Assembly: GCA_905221615.1 (NCBI GenBank)
Contig: CAJNDT010004557.1
Span: forward strand, 925,001 to 989,000
Length of the DNA: 64,000 nt
Reading direction: 5' to 3'
Origin: Symbiodinium sp. CCMP2592
Lineage: Eukaryota; Sar; Dinophyceae; Suessiales; Symbiodiniaceae
In this document: piece by piece, positions 1 through 11,029 of the stretch
Layout of the letters: each line of letters begins with the position of its first letter
How positions within the stretch are numbered: the first letter of the stretch is position 1
Program-made: the position numbers and the translations under genes
The notes under the pieces: generated by a model
Told to the model about the DNA's origin: nothing
Seen by the model: only the letters and a program-made list of their open reading frames with translations
The model's database searches: none

Positions 1-1573
1 GGATCCGAAGCCACGTCTTTACGTCCGAAACTCTGAGCCCCTGGAGCCTTGAGCTAGATCCTACAGTCCCTGAATTACTTAAGCCAAGAAGCACTGAACC
101 TATATTCGAAAGAAACTGAGCTATAGGCCTTGATTCCGGAATACTGGCAGAGGCTTTCTTGTTGTGCTCGCTGCATTGTTGTACCGCAAGTTGCAAGAAC
201 CGCAGGACACGCAGGGTTTTAGGGCGTATGGTCTTGGGAAGTTGAGGGTGTCACGGTTTGGGGTTAGGGATCTGCTTCGGCCAGGAAGTCTCTAGACAGA
301 TGATTGTTTGCGGGCTCGAACATCTAGTGTGTGTTCATTGGAGATTACTTGGGCCCATGGGGACTTCGACAGGTACCTTCTGCAGTTCCTGCGGCGCATG
401 ATGCAGCTTGCCGGCACTAGATCGCTGTGACGGCGTTTCGGCCTCGAAGGCATAGATACTCTTAGCCAATGGGAGAACCTATAGCCTATCACTCTGGCTT
501 TGCCTATTTTATCTGTCTGATAGAATGTGTGAAAGCTTTTTGGGCCCAGCTATGGAAGACGAGAGGACCCAACTACCCTCGATTATGACCGAAATTCCCA
601 CATCTAGTGGGGTCCTGGTAGACCCTAAACCCTAAACCCTACAAAAACCTTAAACCCTAAGCCTCAAATAGAAACCCGAAGATCAAGAGGACCCTAGAAA
701 AGAGGATAACCCCTCCACGAAGTTTCTCTGCATGGCGGCCCAGGCCAGGGAAGGCTGTGGGCGAGTTTGCGCAGACATCCTGGTCAGAATCTTAGGGCTT
801 TGCTGTTTTTTGGGTGGTCTTTGGTTTAAGGGCTTGTTCTGGGGTAGGTTTGTCGGGTTTAGGTTTTAAGTTGAATTAAGGCTGTAGGTTTTCTTGTTAA
901 TTGGTTAGGGCCTGTTCATGTTGGGACTTGGGCCTTTGCTGCTTCAGGGCCCGGGTGCAGGGGTGTTCGGGATCTTGTGAGATGGCTTTAGGGTTGGAAC
1001 TTAGGATTTGGGTTTACAGATTATAATTTTCTTTGTGCCTTCGTGTCTGCGCGCGCTTTTAGGCTTGAAGGGGCCTGCATGAGGCCTTTGAAGCCTCAAT
1101 GGCACTAGGCTTGAGGGCCAGGGGCTGATCCAGCCACCCAGGAGCAGGAATTGCATCAAAAGGCAGAGACTTCAATTGCGAGTTGCTCTATACAAGACGA
1201 TTCAGAGACGAGTCTGTCTGCAGAGTTCGCTACTGTGAGCCTGGAAGAGAGAGTTTTGAACAAACCGACCAAGCCCACCAGCTGCTAGACTCGAAAATAT
1301 AATCGCAAGCAGCACTCCCAGCGAAATCCCTCGCTCCGCGCCGTATAGCCCCCAAACTACAAGACCCGTCGAATGCTGTTCTTGGACATCACTCGCTCGT
1401 TCATCGCGTATAGCACAAGTGTCACGAGGGTTGGGAGTTCCAGGAACTACTTGAACGACTCCTTTCGCACCACACTTTGCTGCGAGTATCAACCGCACGA
1501 GATCGCTGCAGCCCATCCCTCAGAGTGTCATGCATTGTTCTTGGTTTCAGGATGTTTCAGGTTGTTTTTGCTA
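1..1573. other. intergenic, no recognised gene
   Basis: No domain, RNA gene or tandem array was recognised. Short CCCTAAA runs lie at about 623-660. A plus-strand frame is open from 1349 with an ATG at 1373 to about 1633, but its end runs into the fold-back element at 1576, so at most about 70 codons are independent of a repeat. It matches nothing I recognise. Confidence 0.5.
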
Positions 1574-1575
1574 TA

Positions 1576-1678
1576 TGGGTGGTTGTCAACATTAGGGTCC
1601 CTTTTTGGGTCCTTGTTATACTACGGCACCTAATATTTAGGGTACCCAAAAAGGGACCATAATTTTGACAACTACCCA
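1576..1678. mobile_element. family A fold-back element (Stowaway-like), type copy
   Basis: A 103-bp hairpin. The left arm starts TGGGTGGTTGTCAA and continues through GGGTCCCTTTTTGGGT; the right arm is its complement, ACCCAAAAAGGGACC to TTGACAACTACCCA. The arms pair over about 37 bp around a central asymmetric part reading ACGGCACCTAATATTTAGGG. TA lies immediately outside both ends (1574-1575 and 1679-1680), as expected for a target-site duplication of Tc1/mariner-type non-autonomous elements. Other copies: 8941, 9237, 13595, 45374, 48326 and 52734. There is no coding capacity. Confidence 0.85.
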
Positions 1679-1682
1679 TATG

Positions 1683-3698
1683 TCACTTGGGTACGTAGGG
1701 GTCTGTGATTCGTGTTTGGAGTTGGGTGCTTCCTAAATCCTGGTAAATCATGCCATGTACAGAATATGCATATTGCCCAAGCCCTAAACCCTAAAACTCT
1801 GGCCTCACAGTCGTTGAGCCAGGAATACCAAGAGGCCGGAGCGAATCGATGATTTGGACACTGTTGAACGACCGAAAAGCAAGCAAAAGCCTACGACCCT
1901 GAGCTGCAAAGGCAGCAGCGAACAACTACAAGGACCTGAAAGCATTGGAGCCTTATGAAACTGCACCAACCCCCTCCAACGAAGCACCCCACAACACAAA
2001 GAGCGCTTTTCTTTGCCTACATTAGTTGGGCCTGCCATACTGTAATCCGTGGAGATTTCAACTACACGCCAAAGCCCTATTCTGATAAAGTATAAAGTAC
2101 ACCCCCGAGCTGGTGTACTGTACCAGAAATTTCAGGTGGCTTGGTTTAAGGGGCGGGGGCGCCACCAAAACTGCGATGCTCAAGCATATTGCTAGCATTG
2201 CTACTGCCGTCATCGCTTTACTAATCTAATTGTAACTGAATGTAGTTGAACTACAATAGCTTCCAGTAATATTGTTTCACGGGTTTGCGCAGCCTTGCCA
2301 CTATCCCGTGTTTGTGTCTGTATCAAGAGCATAGTTATATTTCTATTCGATTGAGCATGTACCTGCACACTGCACATATTGCTATCATGATAAACTGAAA
2401 TCTCGAAGCACCCGATAAGCCCTCGAACCTACACTCTAAACTCGAAACTGTGCCAAGTGGAGGCCAGTATCTTCCTGGCCGCAGACAAGTTAGGGTTCGC
2501 GGCTCAGATTATCCTGGAAGCCCACTTCAGGGATCAGGGTTTAGTCCGTCTCTGGCCGATACAAAGCTATTATACAACTACTACAGGTATCGGAGACCTC
2601 TAGGACGTGTCCTTCCGGGGTGAACTCGGGTTCCGGCTACGAGCACAGGCTTTGCGGTTTAAAGGTTTATGTAAAGATTTCAATCATTCTGGGGTTCCAA
2701 GGATCGGAGCTCAGACTTCTCTGGCTCGGCCTGATTTGAGCTGGCTTCAGGGTTTAGGGCTTGCGGCGAGTTGGGTTCATAGCTATTTGGGCGTACGGAT
2801 GTTGGGAGCTTGTGGGTTATGCCATGCGCTTTGTAGATCCTATGGTACACCCGCCGGGCATAGAGTTCAGGGCATATGTAGGCCCTTAAAGCCTTCACCG
2901 TGAGAGTCAAGCTTCCAGCACAAGTGGATCGAGGAGCAGTATGTGACTGTAAGCAACCATCCTGCAACCACGATGAAGGTTTCTGTGCAAAAGCGATGAC
3001 TTCATAGTTGGGGCGGACTATATATAGGGACTACTATGGCGATCCATTCCCAAGTGACCGCAATCAAGCGGCTAACCATGCTCCGAATCTGTTGACTTGA
3101 AGATGCCACAGAGGCAGATCAAATTTGCCAACCGAAGAACCTAACCCTGCATTTATGCGGCTATTTCTATGCATCGCTACACCCACACCTAGACCCCCCA
3201 ACTACCCTCCACCATACCCCTATTACGGACCATAAGGGCCCTATTAAAGAGGGGCCCTTGAGGGGCCCTGGCCTACCGCCACCAACTTCAGGATAGAGCT
3301 TCCAAGCCAGCCTCCCTGGTGGAAAGACTGCCACACGCGATACGAGGACCGTCAAGTGCTGGGCTTTAAGGTCAAGGGCTTGCCCCTACATAGACCCTAA
3401 AGAACCTACATTTTAAAGGACCTGTATAAAACAAATCATAATAGGGGACCCTAAAGGTGGGATAAGCCCGAAACAGCATTTTCAGTTTTCTCTGATTATC
3501 GGAGAGATGCGTGTGAACTTCGGCGAAGCACCTTCACGTTATGATGCGGCACTATATGGTGTTGACCTGATTATGGACAGAAATATGAACAAAGCAGGAG
3601 ATTTGTGCAAGGCACGCCGACGCTGACACATGCATGTAAAACTCCGTCATTTGCCAGGCAAGCCACAGTCGCAACAAAAATTGCCAGCTGCGGACGAG
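1683..3698. other. intergenic, no recognised gene
   Basis: Mixed-sequence DNA with scattered single heptamers. Frames near 2600-2960 are open on both strands, with no domain. The stretch around 3230-3285 is rich in GGGCCC palindromes. I see no RNA gene and no TA-flanked hairpin here. Confidence 0.45.
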
Positions 3699-3809
3699 CC
3701 TATAATCTACATTGTAGTTCCTTTTCGGACTAAACCAGTTTTATGGTTAATGAAGATCCGCCAACGTGAACTAACGAAAAAGAAACTACAGTGGACACTT
3801 CACTATAGG
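3699..3809. mobile_element. family C fold-back element, degraded
   Basis: Arms CCTATAATCTACATTGTAG and CACTATAGG match the family C termini (CCTATAGTCTCCATTGTAG). The interior has many mismatches, and a small open frame across it is a by-product. TA follows the right end. This looks like an old copy. Confidence 0.6.
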
Positions 3810-3941
3810 TAGATCCCGTACGACACCATAAAAGTATTCAAAACGAAGCCATAGCGGGGACCAGATTGTGCAGCAACATCTGTGGACACCTTCTCAACTT
3901 TTCGTTAAGACATCTATCTGCTAAGTGCCGAAAAACCTATT

Positions 3942-4040
3942 GGTTCATGTACCTGTTATAGTATATACTTCTTGGCCGTTAAGTACCTATATAGGGACTA
4001 CTGGAATGCCAAAGTATATACTATTTAAGCACATGGACCC
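3942..4040. mobile_element. family M fold-back element
   Basis: Left arm TGGTTCATGTACC pairs with right arm GCACATGGACC. The interior carries inverted GTATATACTT / AAGTATATAC. Related copies at 11919 and 46428 share the GGCTCCATGTAC-like ends. Confidence 0.6.
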
Positions 4041-4136
4041 TTAGGGAAAGAGACCTTCAGGATATGGCGCACATCGCGACCACCATTACCGATCTGTACA
4101 GGTCAGGAACTTGGACCCTCGAATCCAGTGTTTCTA

Positions 4137-4200
4137 TGATTACTATAGGGGCCTGAATGATTACGTACCTATTTTGGTGTGGATGGTTCCTTAATATGAA
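4137..4200. mobile_element. family K fragment
   Basis: TATAGGGGCCTGAATGATTACG matches in part the left end of family K (see 12220) but no right arm follows. It is probably truncated by the adjacent microsatellite. Confidence 0.35.
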
Positions 4201-4225
4201 TCTACTCTCATGGGCGCCCAAACCT

Positions 4226-4320
4226 GTATGTATGTATGTATGTATGTATGTATGCATGCATGTATGTATGTATGTATGTATGTGTGTATATATATACATA
4301 TATATATATATATACACATA
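4226..4320 (+). repeat. (TATG)n / (TA)n microsatellite
   Basis: About 14 TATG units pass into an alternating TA run. The minus-strand frames across it, rich in Tyr-Ile-His-Thr, are translations of the repeat. Confidence 0.95.
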
Positions 4321-4330
4321 CATTAGAATC

Positions 4331-5262
4331 CTGTAAGAAGAATCTAGTGTAACCAAGAACAGGTTGGCTCCCAGGGAGTGTGTGGAGTTTAGGCAAGCGG
4401 AGGTTGGATGGTAGTAGTTTAGTAGGCGCGCGGAGTTACTAGCAACGTTAAGGCTCTATGGTGGTGGTATAGGACTGTTTAAGCTTTAAGCGGGTGATAG
4501 AGTTGTACGATGTTGTGCAGCGGACCAAAGAACCAGAATTCTTCGTGTTTTAGTGTCTGATAGAGTATATGTACGCAGGAGCTGTACTGATTCATGCTGT
4601 CATATGCTGGCTTTTACAAGCTTTTCATGGGGTGTAGGATAGGATTGAGGGCTGAAGGTGTAAGGATTCGGGGTGTAGGGCCAGGGCCTGCCGGGTTTTC
4701 TACTGCTCCTGCGGACATCTGCCACTTGAAAGTCCAGGTCCCGAACCTCACACCCAAAACGAGAAAAGGCCTAAACTGTACATAGCCTTATGCCGGAAGC
4801 CCAGAACTCTAGGCCCAGTGACCCCAAAACCTCCGAAAGCTAAGGCATCAATAGACCCGGACTCTGAACCCCGCAGCCAGCCCGCCCAGACCTAAAGCCC
4901 TCATTCTCCGACGCCCAAGTCCCCGGCAACAAACCGCTGGTGGTCTGAACGTACACCGCATCCTAACAAAGCACCATAAAATACCAGAGCCCTACCCTAA
5001 CCCCAAGCACCGAACGAGCTTGGGGTTACGTTGCAGGCGCGACTCATTATCATGACCATGACGGTTATCGTCTACTTTTATATTCTGGTTTTTGTTGTAT
5101 TCAAAATTTGCAATATTGCAGACATGACTGGTATTAGTGTCATTATCGCTGTTAACACATCCCCAGAGGGTCCACATATAATTACTAACATTATGGAATA
5201 AGGTACTCAAGACCATTTTAGAGATGGTCTTTTGGGACCTACTTCCACAATGTTAGTATAGC
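4331..5262. other. intergenic, no recognised gene
   Basis: No gene or array recognised. The part at 4800-5010 is C-rich, with degenerate heptamers. Confidence 0.45.
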
Positions 5263-5450
5263 ATAGTGGCCTCAATAATTACCTATACTATTTTGGGTGT
5301 TCCTTGTTGTAAGTACACTTTGATTGGCCCCGAAACCCTATTCTAGTTACTAAGGCCCCTATATCATAGTACCCTTATAGATTCCTTTATAGTAACCCTT
5401 ATAAGACCCCCTTTAAAGGAACCCTATTCTAATTATAAAGGCCCCTATAT
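5263..5450. mobile_element. family K fold-back element with a duplicated right end
   Basis: The left arm (ATAGTGGCCTCAATAATTACC) and right arm (TAAGGCCCCTATAT) form a family K hairpin ending at 5364. The last 31 bp, 5334-5364, recur at 5420-5450 with 3 mismatches. The 55-bp segment between them is the AAGGGATC/GGGTTCC block seen elsewhere (complement orientation), so this looks like an insertion with target duplication. Confidence 0.55.
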
Positions 5451-5481
5451 TACTGCATTCTTTGGACCCTTTGGGATCCCG

Positions 5482-5526
5482 ATATATATATATATATATA
5501 TAGATAGATAGATAGATAGATAGATC
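5482..5526 (+). repeat. (TA)n(GATA)n microsatellite
   Basis: About 10 TA units are followed by about 6 GATA units. It is joined on the right to a GATCCCTTATAG / CCCTTTAAAGGAACCC block and then to CCCTAAA units. Confidence 0.95.
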
Positions 5527-5736
5527 CCTAATCATAGATCCCTTATAGTAACCCTTATAGATCCCTTTAAAGGAACCCTATGATATACCCCGAACCCTAA
5601 ACCCTAAACTCTAAAACCCAAACCGTATGGAAGGATCGCGTTTTTGAGGCAGCCAGCTCCTCGGCTCCTTTTCGTGCATGGGAAGATGCAGGCGCCTCGG
5701 GGCGGCGCCAACTTTGGGCACCTGTCCGACAAGCCT

Positions 5737-6068
5737 ATAGAGTTTAGGGTTTAGGGTTTGGGGTATTAGAGTTTAATTGGGATCTGAGGTTTGGGGATTA
5801 GGCTTTAATTGGGATTTAGTGTTTGGGGGATTAGGGGTTTGGGGGATTAGGGGTTTGGGGGATTCGAGTTTAGGGTTTAGGGTTTGGGGGATTAGGGGTT
5901 TGGGGGCTTCGGGTTTAGGGGATTAAGGTTCAGGGGATAAGGGTTTGGGGGGTTGGGGGGTTGGGGTTTGGGGGGTGAGGGATTTGGGGATCAGGGTTCA
6001 GGGGATAAGGGTTTGCGGGATTAGTGGTTTGGGGGGCCTAGGGTTTAGGGGACTAGGGTTCAGGGGTT
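5737..6068 (+). repeat. degenerate telomere-like array (TTTAGGG strand)
   Basis: About 330 bp of TTTAGGG variants, mainly GGGTTTGGGGGATTA and GGGGATTAGGGG. Heavy divergence indicates age or relaxed copying. The Gly-rich frame translated across it is an artefact. Confidence 0.9.
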
Positions 6069-7254
6069 TAGCGTTTTGCGGTTGCCGACAGAGTCACACA
6101 GAACGAAACGCAAATATGGACCCAAGAATAGCAGTCGGGATAAGCCCTAAAACATCATTAGACCCCCGAACCCCGAATCCCCAACTTCTGCTTTGCCAGG
6201 ACCCCACGGATGTCCCTACCTTTATGCGCTCACCCTCTGACGATGGGCCTGCGTCTCAGCATGGGAATGAGGAGTTTGGAACTCTGTACCCTGCGGAAAA
6301 CAAAAACACTACCGATCCAATTGTTTAGCCGGTTTAGCCCCCGCCAACGGCCCCATTGCGCAGGGCTGCAGTCAGGTCCGGCGGTTTCAGTTGCTTGAAT
6401 TTCTGAAGGCTCTTTAGATAATCCTTAAACTACTTGTATGTGTAGCCAACAATCATTCCAGTGTATCCTACACACCCTTCACCTTATACCGTCAAGCCGC
6501 TTCAAGCCCTAAACTCCAAAAGCCCTAAACCCTAAACCCTGAACCGAACTCTGAACCTAGGAGCCGACAGAACCTTAAACCCCCAAACACCCGAAAACCC
6601 CGTAAACTCTACAATCTCAAAGCCCCAAAAACTCGGAATCAGCAGGTCTGGCAGTGGCCCAGCCCTCAGCAGCCTTGCCCGTAGAAGAGGGCTTTCGGCG
6701 TTCAGCGGTTCAGGGTTTTGCTTCAGGGTTTAGGGTTACAGGCTTCGGGCTTTGCTTGGCTCCCATGTTAATTTTGGGAGAGCCGATGGAGTGGGACGTG
6801 CAGCGACCAAGCCTCTACGAACGACCTCCTGAAACAGAACCGCGCACACGAGACCTGTTTGCGTTCCAGGAAGGTTTAGGCAATAGTGTGTTCGGTTTCG
6901 GGAGGCCTTTTTAACTTTCAATCCCCAATCAGTCTCGCGGTCTTCCTAAGATTCCCGCACTGCTCATACTCATGTAGGTCATGGGCCCTCAGAGGCTCAT
7001 CAACAGTATTACTGCGGAAAAGAGTGTCCCGGTATCTTCGTTCTTTGATCACTGCTTGAGCAGCAGAATCCTTGCCGGGAAACCTATTGAAAGCCCGTTG
7101 CAATACTTTTGCCCCGCCTACACTCTCGCACCCCTAAACCCCAACCTCTAAACCCTACTCGCTATATTCTACCCGAACCCCCAATAGCCGACCTTTTTAA
7201 AAATCTGTTTGCATTCTGACTAGGGATCCCTAAATGGTTGGTTTCAAAGGCTCC
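6069..7254. other. intergenic, no recognised gene
   Basis: Single or paired heptamers are interspersed with unassigned sequence. Frames of 60-90 codons at 6654-6914 and 6736-7103 overlap on opposite strands and show no motif. Confidence 0.45.
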
Positions 7255-7397
7255 AGCTAACCCTAAACCCAAAGCCCTTAAACCCTCGACCTCAAACCCC
7301 CTAAACCCCAAACCCCCAAAACCCTAAACCCCTAAACCCTACACCCCTAAACCCTAAACCCCTAAACTAACCCTAAACCCCTAAGCCCTTAAGTCGT
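7255..7397 (-). repeat. telomere-like array (CCCTAAA strand)
   Basis: About 140 bp of CCCTAAA, CCCCTAAA and CCCAAA units. Confidence 0.9.
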
Positions 7398-7836
7398 TTT
7401 AACCCTAATCCCATAAGAGCCTTCGCCGAAATGCCCTTGAGGTCTTCGCGCCTCCGCAGCTTCCTCAGCTGTTGCTTGCACCGGGAGGTGTAGGGTTTAG
7501 GAATCTCAAAACCCCTAAACCTTCTATACCTTTAAACCCTTTGGCCTTTAAGCGCTAAACTCGAAGCGGCTATTTTAACATGAGGAAACACGAAGTGCGT
7601 GCCGGCACCAGAAATAAAGAGACTTGTAAGCAAAGCAAGCAGGAAAGAACAAAGCGCTAAAGACTGAAAGATCGAACGAGAGAAGCACAGCAAACAGAAC
7701 CACCAGCACAGCCAAGCGAAACGAAAGCGCGCAAAAGCCTACACCCCCAACCCTAAACCCCCGAAGCCCTAGACCCTATACTGCAAACACGAAAATCCTA
7801 AACCCTAAATTTAAACCCAATTTCTGGCAGAAGGGG

Positions 7837-7971
7837 TGGTGGTGGGGGGGGGGGGGGGGGGGTTTGGTAGCCTTATTATAGATCCCTTATAGGAGCCCTG
7901 AAAGACCCCCTTTAAAGGAAACCCGAGGCTCCCACACGCGCGGGTGGGGGGGGGGGGGGGGGGGGGGGGGC
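7837..7971. repeat. two poly-G tracts around a GATCCC block
   Basis: Runs of about 20 or more G near 7846-7862 and 7947-7970 flank a block with ATAGATCCCTTATAGG and CCCTTTAAAGGAAACCC. Such runs can form G-quadruplexes and are also prone to assembly error. Confidence 0.8.
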
Positions 7972-8025
7972 GACGGTGCCAAGGCCAACGAAGGCCGACA
8001 GTCAGACCCCGAGGCTCACCTCTCT

Positions 8026-8235
8026 TAAGGGGGGTTTAGGGTTTTCAGTTTTGTAGTATTTATATAGGGCTCTTAGGGTTTAGGGGCTTAGAGTTTAAGG
8101 TTTAGGGTTTTTAAGGTTTATGTAGGGGTTTAGAGTTTTGTAGGATTTAGGGTTTTTAAGGTTTAGGGGTTTAGAGTTTTGTAGTGTTTACATAGGGTTG
8201 AAGGAATTTAGAAGTTTGATAGGATTTAGGGCTTC
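8026..8235 (+). repeat. degenerate telomere-like array (TTTAGGG strand)
   Basis: TTTAGGG units alternate with TTTTGTAG and TTTAAGG variants over about 200 bp. Confidence 0.75.
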
Positions 8236-8940
8236 GGGTGATTTGGAACTTTTGTTTTACGATGATGTGCAAGAGTTGTTTCCGGTTTTGGGGGGTTGGG
8301 CCCTTCTCGATATTTCAGCAGGGTTTGCATGCGATGTTTAAGGAGGTTTCACAATAGCGTTGTGTTATTCTTGCGGGCCTGCTTACGGGTTCGGGTTCTA
8401 GAAGGATTTTATGGGGTCTTTCAAGGTTTTTATCAGGTTGATAAGGATATACTAGTTATGCAGGGTCTTCGAGGGTCTAAACTTCTTTTTTTGTGGCTTT
8501 TTTCAGACGGTTCCTGAGGGCTCAGCAATAGTATTCCTAAGGGTGCGTAATATGACCATGGTCTAGACGCCGGCTGCGACTTCATCTGGTAGTTGTTCCG
8601 AAATTCCCATACTAGATGGTTACCTTAGGCCCTGAAGAGAAACTTGGAGTTTGAACAGAACGACACCTGAGGTTATCTAGACAGGTGGCACCATCTACAT
8701 ACTTTAGAAGCTGTCCCCCACCCTGTAATAGTGACTATAAGGATTATTTTAGGGCCCAATTATATTCCGATTATACCACTATTACCGGGTGGGGGCCCCT
8801 TCTAATACCTACAAGTACTACTCAGGGCCATTCTACGAACTACCCAGGACGTGGAGGCGCAGATGATTTGCTTCCGAGCCGGGCCTCATTTCTCCTGCAC
8901 TTGAATACCCAGACTCGGTCTTCGAACATAGGCAGCTATA

Positions 8941-9042
8941 TGGGTAGCTGTCAAAATTAGGGTGCCTTTTGTGCCCTTGTTATAGTACGGCACCTAATAT
9001 TTAGGGTACCCAAAAAGGAACCGTAATTTTGACAACCACCCA
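8941..9042. mobile_element. family A fold-back element
   Basis: TGGGTAGCTGTCAAAATTAG pairs with CGTAATTTTGACAACC...CCCA. TA lies on both sides (8939-8940, 9043-9044). Full-length copy. Confidence 0.85.
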
Positions 9043-9117
9043 TACAAACCGTCGGTTCAAGGAATCTTAAAATTTCGGAGGCACAGTCCACCTGTTCATC
9101 TCAATGCTAGATTGCCT

Positions 9118-9178
9118 CCTAAACCCTAAACCCTAAACCCAAAACCCTAAACCCTAAAACGCCCTAAACCCCAAACCC
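9118..9178 (-). repeat. telomere-like array (CCCTAAA strand)
   Basis: About eight heptamers with minor variants. About 70 bp further on, the array at 9252 runs in the opposite orientation. Confidence 0.85.
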
Positions 9179-9236
9179 CGGCATCCGCTTCGAACCTTGG
9201 GGTCACGAAAACCCCGCGCCCTCCCAAAGTCTTATA

Positions 9237-9382
9237 TGGGTCCCTTTTTGGGGTTTAGGGTTTTGGGTTTAGGGGTTTAGGGTTTAGGGTTTTATATGGG
9301 TCCCTTTTGGGCGTCCCTATCGTAATACGGCAGCTATTGTTTAGGGTACCCAAAAAGGGACCTTAATTTTGACAACTACCCA
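9237..9382. mobile_element. family A element interrupted by telomere-like DNA
   Basis: The right half is an ordinary family A end (ACCCAAAAAGGGACC to AACTACCCA, then TA). The left end carries TTATATGGGTCCCTTTTTGGG at 9232-9252 and again, with one base missing, at 9292-9311. A TTTAGGG tract of about 40 bp lies between, which indicates insertion with duplication of about 20 bp of target. Confidence 0.7.
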
Positions 9383-10025
9383 TATGAAGAAGCCGAAAGA
9401 TCTAGAAGCGATTCGGTTCATGGTTTTCGCTTTCCAAACCAGCTCACTGTTGAGCTGATTCCATACCAACGGGTATGCGTCTGGGTACGTCGGTAGATTT
9501 ATCTCGCTTTACCGGGCGGTCCTAAAGGATAGCTTTGGTCGTTGACAGCCTTAGAACTGTATGTACATCAAGCCCTACACTTGCCGTAAGCATTCAGTCC
9601 GATAAAAATAACTGAATTCCAGCACTTTGTTCCTGCAACCCAGCCCTAAGGCCCAAAGTACCTCGAAACTTCGACCCGGCGCTTTCTTCGGATCCCTTTC
9701 TCTTGCAGGATCGGGCATCACCGGAGCCCCAGGTGGTGGAGAGCTTGGGTGGTACAGTATATACAATGAGAGCAAAACCACTGAATAGGGTTTGGGGGTA
9801 GACTGTATTAGTACTATACGCACGTAATGGACTACCCTGAAAATGAGCATGTTCTGTGTTTTTTGGTGTGCTTCTATGCTGTAGGAGCCAGGGTAGCATT
9901 CAACAAGTGGCACTTGTTTATGCTTTAGGGCGTTGGAGGGCTTCGGGCTTTGGGCTTTACGCATCCGTTGAATACCCCCCCTCCCCAAGAACAAGGTGTC
10001 GGAGAGGGGGACGGGGCCACCCATA

Positions 10026-10151
10026 GGCCCCATACAGTAGTAATTCCGTTTGGGGTTCAGATTTAGAATCCTATAATGTAGAAATCCCAAAAAGGGCTTC
10101 ATACTTAGAATCGTATATAAGGTAATCCCTAAAAGGAACTACTCTGGGGCC
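10026..10151. mobile_element. family B fold-back element with internal duplication
   Basis: GGCCCCATACAGTAG at the left pairs with CTACTCTGGGGCC at the right. TA lies at both borders (10024-10025, 10152-10153). The interior ATTTAGAATCCTATAAT / ACTTAGAATCGTATAA segment occurs twice, which makes this copy 126 bp instead of about 78. Confidence 0.7.
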
Positions 10152-10157
10152 TATGAC

Positions 10158-10337
10158 GATGCTGGGAGCCGTGGAGTCAACTCTGACAGGCAGCGCGAGA
10201 AATCCGAGTTTTTCGATGCGATGGCGTGCACGAACGGGCGCAGCCGGGAGAGGAGGGGCGTCAACAGCATCCTCGGAACCGATGCCGTAGAAGACGAGGC
10301 GGCGCCGACTTTCGAGAAGATTCGAGGAGAGAGGTCC
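10158..10337 (+). pseudogene. unresolved protein-like open stretch (possible exon)
   Basis: Sixty codons open to a TGA at 10338, rich in Asp, Glu, Arg and Ser, with a segment KSEFFDAMACTNGRSRERRG and then GTDAVEDEAAPTFEKIRGER. The amino-acid mix looks more like a real protein than like a repeat. The region is GC-richer than its surroundings. However, the other plus frame (to 10564) and a minus-strand frame with an ATG at 10406 are also open, so coding strand and reading frame are not settled. It abuts a fold-back element at 10151. No family is recognised. Confidence 0.25.
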
Positions 10338-10598
10338 TGAAAACCAAGGCTGCAGATGAGCCGACCCAAGATGCAGCGCCACATGCACATCCTTTAGTGA
10401 AGCCATGCCCTACTTCACACTTGTTCTTGACCGTCTCATTAGCCATTCGTACGGAACCCCGAAGGTCTGAAAGTTGTTCCACTCTCTTTTCTGAGGGAGT
10501 ATGGGCCAACTTTCGTTTTTTAGGTAGTAGGGCCAGTATGGCGATAGGAGTTTCAGAGCCCTAAATTTCGGGTTTAAGGTTTAGGGTTTACCCTATAA

Positions 10599-10676
10599 GG
10601 CCCCAAAGTAGTTCCTTTTGGGGGTTCATATATAGAATCTTATTAGGTAATCCCCAAAAGGAACTACTTTGGGGCC
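10599..10676. mobile_element. family B fold-back element, type copy
   Basis: A 78-bp near-perfect hairpin: GGCCCCAAAGTAGTTCC at the left and GGAACTACTTTGGGGCC at the right, with a short loop containing ATATAGAATCTTATTAGG. Other copies: 10026, 20987, 37023 and 43258. Confidence 0.85.
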
Positions 10677-10764
10677 GAAGAGTTTTAGGGGACCTTCTGC
10701 ACAAGGCGAGAGGCTCGACTGAAATCGCCCTGAACACTACAAGCTGCACCCTGAATTCGAAAAC

Positions 10765-10871
10765 TCTACTTAAAGGCTCATGGGACTTAGTAACTGGGGG
10801 TTCCTCAAAGGGATCTATCTATAAGGTTTAGGGTTTAGGGTCTACTTAAAGGCTCATGGGACTTAGTAACT
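10765..10871. repeat. 31-bp direct duplication flanking a GATC/TTTAGGG insert
   Basis: Bases 10765-10795 are repeated exactly at 10841-10871 (unit begins TCTACTTAAAGGCTCATGGG). The 45 bp between begin GGGGGTTCCTCAAAGGGATC and end with two TTTAGGG heptamers. This is the footprint expected from a staggered break filled with new DNA. Confidence 0.8.
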
Positions 10872-10958
10872 AGGGTTATAAATAAGGTAACTGTACTTAT
10901 AATTACTTACAACCCCAGTTAGGGGACTTATAACTTATAACATTACTAAGTCCCACGA
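10855..10958. mobile_element. fold-back repeat with ATGGGACTTAGTAA ends
   Basis: CATGGGACTTAGTAACTAGGG at about 10855-10875 pairs with TTACTAAGTCCCACG at about 10943-10957. The interior carries inverted AAGTACAGTTACC / GTACTTATAATTAC-like segments. Confidence 0.5.
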
Positions 10959-11029
10959 TCCGAAAACTCTAGGGCGTGTGGGACTTGGCTTGTCATGGCT
11001 GTAGGAATTGAATTACCATGAGCCGTTAA

